DNA from: Komagataeibacter nataicola
GTDB lineage: Bacteria; Pseudomonadota; Alphaproteobacteria; Acetobacterales; Acetobacteraceae
DNA: 64,000 bases
NCBI RefSeq assembly: GCF_003207795.1
Contig: NZ_NIRT01000006.1
Span: 1-64,000 of the forward strand
Reading direction: 5' to 3'
In this document: piece after piece, positions 28,252-36,497 of the stretch
How the letters are laid out: every line of letters begins with the position of its first letter
How positions within the stretch are numbered: position 1 is the stretch's first letter
The notes under the pieces: model-generated
Seen by the model: the letters and a program-made list of their open reading frames with translations, nothing else
Told to the model about the DNA's origin: nothing
Database searches by the model: none
Made by a program: the position numbers and the translations under genes

Positions 28252-28378
28252 AAAGTCTTCTCCTTTTCAGCGGCCTGTCCGGACCCGAAGCATCGGGACA
28301 GACCCTTCTTTTTCAGTATTCCGGCGTGTGGCGCGGACTGTTTTTTCACATCCATCCGCACGCCGTCATCATTATCCG

Positions 28379-28407
28379 ATGTAGGCAGCCCGGGCATCGC
28401 TTTCAAG
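28379..28407 (-). promoter_or_regulatory. Heat-shock (sigma-32/RpoH) promoter of dnaK
   Basis: On the minus strand, CTTGAA, 16 bases, then CCTACAT, matching the alphaproteobacterial RpoH pattern (CTTG..., C-C/T-TATNT). Transcription would begin near 28371, giving a 5' leader of about 120 bases with a small hairpin (CCCGA/TCGGG). No CIRCE inverted repeat is present. Confidence 0.7.
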
Positions 28408-28434
28408 AGGATCCAGCCATGCACGGGCGGGATT

Positions 28435-29040
28435 TCACCCTGCCTGCGCCGGTCCTTTTGATACGACCACCATGGCCGGCTTGAGCAGCCGCCCGTGCAG
28501 GGTCCAGGCCGGAGTCCAGGCCTCCATCACGGTATCGGCGGGGTGTTCGTCGCTGTGCTGCTGGCTCATGGCCTGATGCAGGTTGGCGTCAAAGGGCTTG
28601 CCCTTCGCGTCTTCCGCCTTAATGCCATTGCGCTCGAGAATGCCCATGAACGAACGCTCGGTGCTCTCGATGCCTTCGCGCATGCTGGTCAGCAGCTTGT
28701 CCTCGCCCTCGGTGGGCTGGGGCAGGCTGGCGAGCGCGCGCTTGAGGTTCTCGGCGGCCTCGACCACGTCCTTGGCGAATTTCTGCACGGCATACTGCCG
28801 GGCGTCTTCCACTTCGCGCTTGGTGCGGGTGCGCAGGTTCTGCATGTCGGCTTCCGCGCGCATCCACTTGTCGCGCATGGCCGAGACTTCGGCTTCAAGC
28901 TCGGCTATGCGCGGATCGGGTCCGGCCTCCGCCTCGGGCGGGGGAGCCGATTCATGGGCGTGGGCGCCTTGCGCGCCGGAGGGCGTGCCGTCGCCGGGGG
29001 TGGCGTCGGCAAAGGGGGTGGGGTCTGTGTTCTCGCTCAT
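28435..29040 (-). CDS. grpE: Nucleotide exchange factor GrpE
   Basis: It releases ADP from DnaK. 201 residues from ATG 29040. An acidic, disordered N-terminus (to about 60) is followed by a long coiled coil (IAELEAEVSAMRDKWMRAEAD) and the beta-domain with VMEAWTPAWTLHGRLLKPAMV, a slightly diverged form of the family signature. Order grpE-dnaK-dnaJ on one strand; no hrcA adjoins. A sigma-32-like promoter ends only 8 bases before the ATG, so the mRNA may be leaderless. AAGAG just upstream is a poor ribosome site. Confidence 0.95.
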   Translation of the reverse strand: MSENTDPTPFADATPGDGTPSGAQGAHAHESAPPPEAEAGPDPRIAELEAEVSAMRDKWMRAEADMQNLRTRTKREVEDARQYAVQKFAKDVVEAAENLKRALASLPQPTEGEDKLLTSMREGIESTERSFMGILERNGIKAEDAKGKPFDANLHQAMSQQHSDEHPADTVMEAWTPAWTLHGRLLKPAMVVVSKGPAQAG

Positions 29041-29048
29041 GCTCTTAC

Positions 29049-29077
29049 AAGTAGGTAACGACTGACCGATGGACAAG
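29049..29077 (-). promoter_or_regulatory. Possible sigma-32-type promoter of grpE
   Basis: On the minus strand, CTTGTC, 16 bases, CCTACTT: the same spacing and near-identical -10 as the dnaK promoter. The predicted start of transcription falls at or within a base or two of the grpE ATG, which would make a leaderless message. Alternatively the match is fortuitous. Confidence 0.4.
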
Positions 29078-29284
29078 GCATTGCGCTCCCGGCAGGCATG
29101 CCGATTTTGCGCAACATCCCCGACGTGAACGGAGCAGCCGGAATGACGTTATCATTCCAGGGGATCCCGGCGCCCGCATCCCCTCATGACATGCGGGCGG
29201 TTATGACGCTATGCTGCGCGCGCCTGCCAGGCAAGATGCTGGCGGTCATGCCCGGATCGGCGAAGGAGCAAAAAGAGAGCCCCC

Positions 29285-29995
29285 ATGGAGCCAACGAAAC
29301 AGACGATCGTGCTGGTTGACGATGACAGGAACATCCTGACCTCCGTGCAGATGACACTGGAGGCGGAAGGCTTCATCGTCCGCACCTATACCGATGGCGA
29401 GAGTGCGCTGCATGGTCTGTCATCGCGCCCGGCCGACTTGGCGGTGCTCGATATCAAGATGCCGCGCATGGACGGGATGGAACTGCTCCAGCGCCTGCGC
29501 GCGCGCTCGCAGCTGCCGGTGATCTTCCTGTCTTCCAAGGATGAGGAAGTGGACCAGCTCATGGGCCTGCGCCTGGGGGCTGATGACTACATCACCAAGC
29601 CGTTCTCCCAGCGTCTGCTGCTCGAGCGCATCCGCGCGCTGCTGCGCCGCAACGAGGTCAGCCGCAGCGAGGCGGCGGGCATCAGCCCTACCGGCACCAT
29701 GGTGCGCGGCGGCCTGTCGCTCGACGAGACCCGCCACCAGTGCCTGTGGCACGGGCGCGACATCCAGCTTACGGTCACCGAGTTCCTGCTCGTCAAGGCG
29801 CTGGCCGCCCGCCCCGGCCTGGTCAAGTCGCGCGACCAGTTGATCGACGCGGCCTATGGCGAGAACATCTACGTGGATGACCGCACCATCGACAGCCACA
29901 TCAAGCGCGTGCGCAAGAAGTTCCGGCAGGTGGATGACGAGTTCAACCAGATCGAGACGCTGTACGGAATCGGCTACCGCTACAAGGAGGAATGA
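29285..29995 (+). CDS. chvI: OmpR/PhoB-family response regulator (ChvI-like)
   Basis: 236 residues. Receiver domain 1-120 with the phosphoacceptor Asp56 in [13 protein letters not shown] and acidic residues VDDD; winged-helix DNA-binding domain about 135-236 ending [27 protein letters not shown], the characteristic ChvI-type end. Its start codon follows GGAG-type sequence, and the kinase gene overlaps its stop by 4 bases. ChvI/ExoR-type systems control envelope, acid and surface polysaccharide responses in alphaproteobacteria; targets here are unknown. Divergent from grpE. Confidence 0.9.
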   Translation: MEPTKQTIVLVDDDRNILTSVQMTLEAEGFIVRTYTDGESALHGLSSRPADLAVLDIKMPRMDGMELLQRLRARSQLPVIFLSSKDEEVDQLMGLRLGADDYITKPFSQRLLLERIRALLRRNEVSRSEAAGISPTGTMVRGGLSLDETRHQCLWHGRDIQLTVTEFLLVKALAARPGLVKSRDQLIDAAYGENIYVDDRTIDSHIKRVRKKFRQVDDEFNQIETLYGIGYRYKEE

Positions 29996-31776
29996 GCACG
30001 CCGGTGTCCCGTCTCCTCCTGTCTTCCCTGCCGTTTTCCCGCCCGCTGCGCCGCCTGCTGCCCCGGCGGTGGAGCGGGGAGCAACAGAACGCGGTTGCGG
30101 AATTCATGGAATACCGCCCCCGGCTGGTTTCGCCGCTCATGCGGCGCATCCTGCTGGTCAATACGCTGCCGCTCGGCCTGCTGGCGCTGACGCTGCTCTA
30201 CCTGACCCAGTTCCAGAACAGCCTGCTCGAGGCCGAGGTCTCGGCGCTGCGCGAGCAGGCGCGCATCTATGCGGGCGCGCTGGGGCAGAGCGCCGTGATC
30301 GTGTCGCACCGCGACGTGACCCTGGCCCCTGACCTTGCAGGCCCGCTGCTGCTACGCCTGACAGAGCCCAGCCCGAGTGCGCATGCCCGCCTGTTCGCCC
30401 CTGATGGGCAGGTCGTGGCCGACAGCCGCGTGGAACAGGCAGGCTTCGGCATCAAGGCCACACCCCTTCCACCCGCCGAGGAAGACGAACATCCGCCTCC
30501 CCCCCACGGGGCCTCGATCAATATGGGCGAGCGGCTTTATAACTGGCTGCTGGCGCAGTTGCCCACGCTCTCGGGCGAGCGGATCATGAAGCTGGACACG
30601 CCGGATTCGGACCCGTCGATCCAGCCTGTCACCCAACCTGATGGCACGCGGGTGATGGAGATCCCGCCCTATATCCGTCGCAACGCCGACCACCAGCTCA
30701 TGGTGACGGTGGCCGAGCCTGTCATGCATGCGGGGCAGACCACGGTGGGCATCATCCAGCTCACGCGTGAGGCGCGCGATGTTGACCGCTCGCTGTTTGC
30801 GGTGCGCTCTTCCATCCTGTCGCTGTTCCTCATGGCGCTGGCGCTGACCATCCTGCTGTCATGGTATCTGTCGCTCACCATCGCACGGCCGCTGCTGCGG
30901 CTCGCGGCCTCGGCCCATACCATGCGCGAATCCTCCGACCGCACCGACATGGTGCCCGAGCGCCTGCTGGCCCGGCGTGACGAGATTGGCGAGGTCGCCC
31001 GCGCGTTGCAGGACAGTGCGAGCGCGCTGTGGGCCCGCATGGATGCCATCGAGCGCTTTGCCGCCGATGTCAGCCACGAGATCAAGAACCCGCTCTCCTC
31101 CATCCGCTCGGCCATTGAAAGCCTGCTGCGCATTGATGACCCCGAGCGCCAGCGCCGCCTGATGTCGATCATCAATGACGACGTGCGCAGGCTTGACCGG
31201 CTGATTACCGATATTTCCGATGCCAGCCGCGTCGATGCCGAACTCTCACGCACCCGCGCCGAGCCGGTGGCCATCGTGCCGCTGCTGTCTGTTCTGGCTG
31301 AAATCCATCAGGCCACGCGCCAGCCGGGCCAGCCCTTCATGGCTGTGGCCAGCAGCGGCGACAGCCCCGAGCGCAGGCTGGTGGTGCTGGCGGTGGAGGA
31401 CCGGCTGGTGCAGGTGCTGCGCAACCTGATCGGCAACGCCATCTCGTTCTCGCCGCCTGATGGCAAGATCCTGCTCAGCGCGGTGCCTGCGGGCGGCATG
31501 GTGGAGATTGCGGTCAGCGATGAAGGCCCCGGCATCCCGCAGGCCAAGCTCGACAACATTTTCGACCGCTTTTATTCCGAGCGGCCGAGCAGCGAGAATT
31601 TCGGCCAGCATTCCGGCCTGGGCCTGTCGATCAGCAAGCAGATCATCGAGGCCCTGCGCGGCACCATCAGTGCTGAAAACCGCATGGATGCCGATGGCCA
31701 CGTGCAGGGCGCCCGCTTCGTGATCTGCCTGCCGCGCGTGGATGTGAAGGGTGAGGTCAGCCGACCTCATCCGTAG
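29992..31776 (+). CDS. chvG: Sensor histidine kinase (ChvG-like)
   Basis: 594 residues. First membrane helix about residues 46-66 ([18 protein letters not shown]), a periplasmic sensor region to about 270, second helix ([19 protein letters not shown]), HAMP linker, HisKA domain with phosphorylated His362 in [12 protein letters not shown], and HATPase with [19 protein letters not shown] and SGLGLSIS. Translationally coupled to the regulator. Its last 20 bases overlap the 3' end of pqqE on the other strand. In many alphaproteobacteria hprK follows directly; here hprK is 22 kb away. Confidence 0.92.
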   Translation: MSTPVSRLLLSSLPFSRPLRRLLPRRWSGEQQNAVAEFMEYRPRLVSPLMRRILLVNTLPLGLLALTLLYLTQFQNSLLEAEVSALREQARIYAGALGQSAVIVSHRDVTLAPDLAGPLLLRLTEPSPSAHARLFAPDGQVVADSRVEQAGFGIKATPLPPAEEDEHPPPPHGASINMGERLYNWLLAQLPTLSGERIMKLDTPDSDPSIQPVTQPDGTRVMEIPPYIRRNADHQLMVTVAEPVMHAGQTTVGIIQLTREARDVDRSLFAVRSSILSLFLMALALTILLSWYLSLTIARPLLRLAASAHTMRESSDRTDMVPERLLARRDEIGEVARALQDSASALWARMDAIERFAADVSHEIKNPLSSIRSAIESLLRIDDPERQRRLMSIINDDVRRLDRLITDISDASRVDAELSRTRAEPVAIVPLLSVLAEIHQATRQPGQPFMAVASSGDSPERRLVVLAVEDRLVQVLRNLIGNAISFSPPDGKILLSAVPAGGMVEIAVSDEGPGIPQAKLDNIFDRFYSERPSSENFGQHSGLGLSISKQIIEALRGTISAENRMDADGHVQGARFVICLPRVDVKGEVSRPHP

Positions 31777-32863
31777 CACGCGCGTAACGCCGGTAGCGAA
31801 AGGGCGGCGGTTCAGCAGGCAGGGTATCAAGCACGGCCTTGACCCGCTCATGGTCCGGCGCGCGCGCGCATACCGGGTCGGTCGCTGCCGCATCACCCGC
31901 CAGCGCCAGCGCCTGGCAGCGGCAGCCCCCCCAGTCCTTCTCACGCTGGTCGCAGCTGCGGCAGGGCTGGGGCATCCAGTCCGTGCCGCGGAACATGGTA
32001 AAAAGCGGGGCCTCGCGCCAGATATGGTCCAGCGTGTCATGCTTTACGTCGGGGAAGGCGACGTTGGGGATGGTCTCGGCCGCATGGCACGGCAGCACCC
32101 GGCCCGAGGGCGAGATGTTGATGAACCGCCGCCCCCAGCCGCCCATGCACGGCTTGGGCCGGTCGGCATAGTAATCGGGTGTTACGTAATCGATGGTCAG
32201 GCGGCCTTCGTATTTTTTGCGCGCGGCTTCCACCGCCTCGGTCGTCTGCTCAAGCTGGGCGGCTGTGGGCATGAGGGCCTCCCGGTTGGCCAGCCCCCAG
32301 CCATAATACTGCGTATGGGCGATCTCGACCCGGCGCGCGCCCATCTGCACGGCGGCCTCAAGCATCTGTGGCACGCGCGCAGCATTTTCGCGGTAGATGA
32401 CGAAGTTCAGCGTCAGCGGCATGCCGTCGGCTGCAACCAGCCGCGCCGCCTCGATCTTGCGGGCCTGCGCGCCCTTCATGCCGCCAACAAGCTCGGCATT
32501 TGCCGTATCAATATCCTGAAACGAAAGCTGGACGTGATCGAGTCCCGCCTCCACCAGCGCCGGGAAGGTCTTCTCGTTAAGCAGCACGCCGGAGGTGATG
32601 AGGTTGGTGTATAGCCCCAGCCCCACCGCATGACGGATGAGTTCGGGCAGATCGGGGCGGCTCATCGGCTCGCCACCCGAGAAATGGACCTGCAGCACCC
32701 CCATCTCGGCGGCCTGGTCGAGCACGCTGATCCACTCGGCGGTGGAAAGCTCGTTCTGACGCGGCTCCAGCGCCAGCGGGTTGGAACAGTACGGGCACTG
32801 CAACGGGCAGCGATGCGTGAGTTCCGCCAGCAGGCTCATGGGCGAGAGAATGGTTTCGGTCAT
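31757..32863 (-). CDS. pqqE: PqqA peptide cyclase (radical SAM)
   Basis: It forms the Glu-Tyr carbon-carbon crosslink in PqqA, the first step of PQQ synthesis. 368 residues. The radical SAM cluster motif is HRCPLQCPYCSN (CxxxCxxC, about residues 18-25), and the SPASM-type C-terminal Cys set includes CMGGWGRRFINISPSGRVLPCHAAE and CRSCDQREKDWGGCRCQ. The start overlaps pqqD by 4 bases. The 3' end overlaps chvG. Confidence 0.97.
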   Translation of the reverse strand: MTETILSPMSLLAELTHRCPLQCPYCSNPLALEPRQNELSTAEWISVLDQAAEMGVLQVHFSGGEPMSRPDLPELIRHAVGLGLYTNLITSGVLLNEKTFPALVEAGLDHVQLSFQDIDTANAELVGGMKGAQARKIEAARLVAADGMPLTLNFVIYRENAARVPQMLEAAVQMGARRVEIAHTQYYGWGLANREALMPTAAQLEQTTEAVEAARKKYEGRLTIDYVTPDYYADRPKPCMGGWGRRFINISPSGRVLPCHAAETIPNVAFPDVKHDTLDHIWREAPLFTMFRGTDWMPQPCRSCDQREKDWGGCRCQALALAGDAAATDPVCARAPDHERVKAVLDTLPAEPPPFRYRRYARATDEVG

Positions 32864-33141
32864 GCCACCAGCACCTGTCGGGTCATGAGATCAGTCACCA
32901 TGACATGGACATCGCGCCCGATCACATCAACCGGGGCCGCGAAGCGGCTGGCCAGATCGGCAATGATCTGGCCCAGCGTGCGCGTGCCATCAACGAGCTT
33001 CAGCACCTCCGCCGCGATGGGGTCGGGAATGAAGGCCCGCTCCGGCGCCTGGATGATCCAGCGCTCGCGCACGCGGTCATGCTGCAGCCGCACCCCGCGC
33101 GCGAAGCGGATAATGCTGTCGTCTGTGAGGTCTGCGCTCAT
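32860..33141 (-). CDS. pqqD: PQQ peptide chaperone PqqD
   Basis: It binds PqqA and presents it to PqqE. 93 residues, winged-helix RiPP-recognition fold. The family pattern FARGVRLQHDRVRERWIIQAPE, then IAAEVLKLVDGTRTLGQII, is clear. Overlaps of 4 bases at both ends tie its translation to pqqC and pqqE. Confidence 0.96.
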   Translation of the reverse strand: MSADLTDDSIIRFARGVRLQHDRVRERWIIQAPERAFIPDPIAAEVLKLVDGTRTLGQIIADLASRFAAPVDVIGRDVHVMVTDLMTRQVLVA

Positions 33142-33875
33142 GCCGCGTCCGGGCGGAACGCACCGGGCGGGATGCGGCCGGGATTGACGTAGGCATATTC
33201 CAGCTCATCGAGCATGGCCCACAGCACGCCGCATTTGAACTTGAGCGCGCCAAGCACCGCCTGCTGCTGCTCGGGCGTGCGGGCATGCTCCTTCACGTAG
33301 GCCAGCGCGAAATCGGAATCACGCGGGGCCTGTGTGAGGCGCGGCTGGAAGTAGGCCAGCGTCTCGGGCGTGATGAAGTCGTAATGGCGCAGCATGCCCG
33401 CCACGCGCTCGCTGATGATGGTGGGCGAGAACAGCTCGGTCAGCGACGAGGCAATGGCCTCGAGGATGGAACGGTCGCGCACGAAAGCCACATACGCATC
33501 CACCGCGAAGCGGGTGGCGGGCAGCAGCCCTTCGAGCGACTCCACATAGGCGCGGTCCAGACCCAGCCCGTCGGTCAGTTTGAGCCAGCGCGCTACGCCG
33601 CCGGTGCCCGGTGCATCGCCATCATGGTCGACCAGCCGCCGGCGCCATTCACGCCGCAGTTCCGCCGTGGTCAGGCGGGCAAGCAGCGTTGCGTCCTTGG
33701 CGGGAATGCTGGCCTGGTAATAATAGCGGTTCAGCGCCCAGGCCTGCACCTGCGCACGGTTCAGCCGCCCGTCATGCAGCGCACGATGGAAGGGGTGCAG
33801 GTTATGATAGCGTTCCGCCCCGATGGCGCGGAGTGCCGCCTCGAGTTCATCGGGGGAAAGCAGGGGTGCGCTCAT
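33138..33875 (-). CDS. pqqC: Pyrroloquinoline-quinone synthase PqqC
   Basis: It carries out the final ring closure and eight-electron oxidation to PQQ, needing no metal cofactor. 245 residues, TenA-like all-helical fold. Typical segments: YHNLHPFHRALHDGRL, ALNRYYYQASIPAKDA, RRLVDHDGD, ATRFAVDAYVAFV and LTELFSPTIISERVAGML. Overlaps pqqB and pqqD by 4 bases each. Confidence 0.97.
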   Translation of the reverse strand: MSAPLLSPDELEAALRAIGAERYHNLHPFHRALHDGRLNRAQVQAWALNRYYYQASIPAKDATLLARLTTAELRREWRRRLVDHDGDAPGTGGVARWLKLTDGLGLDRAYVESLEGLLPATRFAVDAYVAFVRDRSILEAIASSLTELFSPTIISERVAGMLRHYDFITPETLAYFQPRLTQAPRDSDFALAYVKEHARTPEQQQAVLGALKFKCGVLWAMLDELEYAYVNPGRIPPGAFRPDAA

Positions 33876-34795
33876 GCCGTAATCCTCATCCCGTCATGGG
33901 AGATTTCCCACCCTGCGGCCTCGACGGCGGCGCGCTCGGGCGTATCCGCCAGCAGCACAGGGTTGGAATTGTTGATGTGTATGAAAATCCTGCGCCTGAT
34001 GCCCAGGTCACGCAGGGCGGCGATGGTGCCGTCCATGCCATCCATGGACATGTGGCCCATGCGGCGCCCGGTCTTTTCACCCAGGCCCGCGCGCACCATC
34101 TCGTCATCCACCCACAGCGTGCCGTCAAAGAAGACGGCATCCGCCCCGCGCAGGCGCACGCGCAGGTTATCGGTCATGCGCGCGCAGCCGGGCACGAAGC
34201 ATACGCGGTGGCTGCCATCGGAAATCTCGAGGCCGATCGTCTCGCCATTTTCGCATATGGCGGCGGGATCGGGGCCGGACTCGGCATAAAGCGGCACCTT
34301 GCCAGGCACGGCGAAGGGCACGATGGTCAGGCCCGCGGGCGCGCCATCGGTCAGCTTCAGCGCCAGGGGCTGGTCGAGTCCCATCGGTTCACGGGTCACG
34401 ACCGCGCGGTTCAGGGCCTCAAAAATGGGGTTGGCGTCCAGCATGGACAGCACTTCGGGCGTGGCCAGAAGGGTAAAGGGCTGTCGCTCGCGCAGGGTGA
34501 GCAGGCCGGTGATGGTATCCACCTCGCCACCTGTCAGGATCACGCCGGCGATGGGCGTGGAGCGCAGGCCTTCATGCGGGTGAAGGGCCGGGGTCTGGTT
34601 GATCTGGGTACGCAGGTCAGGCGATGCGTTGACCACGAACCAGTTTTTTCCATCTCCACTGATGGCGATGGAAGCCTGTGTGCGGGGCAGGGCTGCCGGA
34701 TCGCCGGCCCTGGCCCGCCTGCAACCGGGAGCGTTGGAGTTCCATTGGGGAAATCCGCCACCCGCCGCCGCGCCGAGAACGATAATGTCGATCAT
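33872..34795 (-). CDS. pqqB: PQQ biosynthesis protein PqqB
   Basis: 307 residues, metallo-beta-lactamase-like fold; proposed to hydroxylate the PqqA-derived Tyr. N-terminus IIVLGAAAGGGFPQWNSN is typical, but the Cys-rich CNCxxC of gammaproteobacterial PqqB is reduced to a single Cys (SNAPGC), and the D-H of the usual ...DHTxGLLxLRE loop reads D-T here (VDTITGLLTLRE). This looks like a lineage variant rather than damage because the rest is intact. It follows pqqA after a strong hairpin. Confidence 0.95.
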   Translation of the reverse strand: MIDIIVLGAAAGGGFPQWNSNAPGCRRARAGDPAALPRTQASIAISGDGKNWFVVNASPDLRTQINQTPALHPHEGLRSTPIAGVILTGGEVDTITGLLTLRERQPFTLLATPEVLSMLDANPIFEALNRAVVTREPMGLDQPLALKLTDGAPAGLTIVPFAVPGKVPLYAESGPDPAAICENGETIGLEISDGSHRVCFVPGCARMTDNLRVRLRGADAVFFDGTLWVDDEMVRAGLGEKTGRRMGHMSMDGMDGTIAALRDLGIRRRIFIHINNSNPVLLADTPERAAVEAAGWEISHDGMRITA

Positions 34796-34808
34796 GGACG
34801 CAGAGTGT

Positions 34809-34845
34809 AAAAGAAAATCGCCGCCTGTGCGAGACAGGCGGCGAT
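34809..34845 (-). terminator. Attenuating hairpin between pqqA and pqqB
   Basis: A perfect 12-bp stem (ATCGCCGCCTGT with ACAGGCGGCGAT) and 5-base loop, followed on the minus strand by TTTTCTTTT. It lies 9 bases after the pqqA stop and 22 before the pqqB start. As in other PQQ operons, it should let the precursor peptide be made in excess over the enzymes. Confidence 0.75.
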
Positions 34846-34854
34846 GTTTCCATC

Positions 34855-34935
34855 TTACTTCTTTTCGCCGCAGACGTAGCTGTTGATCTCGGCGCCCAGG
34901 GGGACTTCAACGATCTTGGGGGTATTCCAGGCCAT
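34855..34935 (-). CDS. pqqA: PQQ precursor peptide PqqA
   Basis: A 26-residue peptide starting MAWNTPKIVEVPLGAEI and ending SYVCGEKK. The conserved Glu16 and Tyr20, with three residues between, are the atoms donors for PQQ. The start carries GGAGAG upstream on the minus strand. It heads the pqqABCDE operon; no pqqF/pqqG protease lies in the window. Confidence 0.95.
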   Translation of the reverse strand: MAWNTPKIVEVPLGAEINSYVCGEKK

Positions 34936-35219
34936 GGGACTCTCCATTGATTGTATGCGAAAGGCAGGAACCTTCGTCTAAGGCGTATTTGATCCCTGTC
35001 TCCCGCCACTTTCAAGTCGTGTGAGGGGGCATATGGGGCCGGAAAATTCACGTTAGCGTGTACCGCGCCGCCCCCTGCAATGGTTGCGTAGCGGGAATGT
35101 GCCAAAATCCTTGGTCCTGCCTGCCCGATACAGCCATAAGGAGCGGGTGGGCACGGGAAAGCGGACAACCAGCCCCCCGGCCATACGGGCCAAGCCAGCA
35201 CAAGCCAGGACCTGAACCG

Positions 35220-36497
35220 ATGCCGCCCGAGACACCGCCCCCACCGCCACCATCCTACGAGCAGGTCCAGCAGCAGCGCGCCATCGAGGTCATGCGCCAC
35301 AGCCGCCTCGACACCCGCACGGCCTGCCTGCTGCTGCTCAGCGTGCTGGCGGTGTTCTATACGCTGTATTTCGCCTCGGCCATCATCCTGCCCATGATCC
35401 TGGCGCTGGTGGTCAACCTGCTGCTGTCCTCGCCGCTGCGCTTTTTGCACACGCGGCTGCACCTGCCCAAGCCACTGGCGGCCCTGTGCCTGATCCTGTG
35501 CGTATTTGGCGTGGTGGGGGCGGTGGGCACCGCCATTTCCGTGCCCGCCACGGGCTGGCTCGAGCGCGCGCCCGAGGCGATCAATACATTACAGGAGCGC
35601 CTGGCCTTCCTGCGCGGGCCATTCCAGCTCCTGACCGGCGCCTCGGACCGGATCCATAACTTCCTTTCCATCGCAGGCGGGCATGCCACGGCGGCCGCAA
35701 CCGATGCACAGACCCAGGACGGGCACGTCATCATCGTGTCCAGCCCAACGGGCGGTGGCGGGGTGGCGGGGCTGGACCGCTTTTCCTCCTCCATCCTGCT
35801 GGGCACGCAGGCCTTCATGGGCCAGTTCTTTACCATGATCCTGATGCTGTTCTTCCTGCTCGCGCAGGGGGACAGCCTGCTCAGGCGCTTTGTCGAGATC
35901 ATGCCCACCTTCGCCGACAAGCGCCGCACGGTGCAGATCGCCTATCAGATCGAGCGCAATGTGTCGGAATATCTGGCCACCATCACCATCATCAACAGCC
36001 TCGTGGGCGTGGTGAACATGGTGCAGTGCTGGCTGCTGGGCATGCCCAACCCGCTGCTGTGGGGGGTTATGGCGTTCCTGCTCAACTACATTCCCATCAT
36101 CGGGCCGATGATGGGCATCATCATCTATTTTCTGGTGGGGCTGTTCGTCTATCCATCGGTGTGGCAGGCGCTCCTGCCCCCGGCCATCTACCTGTGCATC
36201 CACCTGACGGAAGGCGAGACCATAACCCCCATGGTGCTGGCGCGGCGCTTTACGCTCAACCCGGTGCTGGTCATGGCGTCACTCATGTTCTGGGACTGGC
36301 TGTGGGGCATTTTCGGGGCCTTCCTGTCGGTGCCCCTGCTCGCGGTGTTCAAGATCATCTGCGACCATGTGGAAATTCTGACCCCGCTGGGCCACATCGT
36401 CGGTGGCCCGGCCCATCCCGCGCCACAGAAACCGCTCTTTACCGAAATGCCTGACAGCACCACGCCGGGTGAAGACCCCGACCGGCTGGAAGACTAG
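35220..36497 (+). CDS. AI-2E family transporter (PerM/TqsA-like)
   Basis: 425 residues from ATG 35220 with AGGA 9 bases upstream. A proline-rich cytoplasmic N-terminus (PPETPPPPPPSYEQV) precedes about 8 membrane helices in the PerM pattern (LSVLAVFYTLYFASAIILPMI, then IINSLVGVVNMVQCWLLGMPNPLLWGV and NYIPIIGPMMGIIIYF). The family exports small molecules or ions; autoinducer-2 export is proven for few members, so the substrate is unknown. Its TAG shares CTAG with the convergent FNR-type gene stop. Confidence 0.85.
   Translation: MPPETPPPPPPSYEQVQQQRAIEVMRHSRLDTRTACLLLLSVLAVFYTLYFASAIILPMILALVVNLLLSSPLRFLHTRLHLPKPLAALCLILCVFGVVGAVGTAISVPATGWLERAPEAINTLQERLAFLRGPFQLLTGASDRIHNFLSIAGGHATAAATDAQTQDGHVIIVSSPTGGGGVAGLDRFSSSILLGTQAFMGQFFTMILMLFFLLAQGDSLLRRFVEIMPTFADKRRTVQIAYQIERNVSEYLATITIINSLVGVVNMVQCWLLGMPNPLLWGVMAFLLNYIPIIGPMMGIIIYFLVGLFVYPSVWQALLPPAIYLCIHLTEGETITPMVLARRFTLNPVLVMASLMFWDWLWGIFGAFLSVPLLAVFKIICDHVEILTPLGHIVGGPAHPAPQKPLFTEMPDSTTPGEDPDRLED

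Noticed and set aside
26185-28461. 758-codon plus-strand open frame opposite dnaK
   Set aside because: A known artefact of dnaK codon usage in GC-rich genomes; no ribosome site or domain, while the minus strand encodes a complete DnaK.
29041-29284. CIRCE element upstream of grpE
   Set aside because: No TTAGCACTC-N9-GAGTGCTAA inverted repeat is present; sigma-32-type sequences were found instead.
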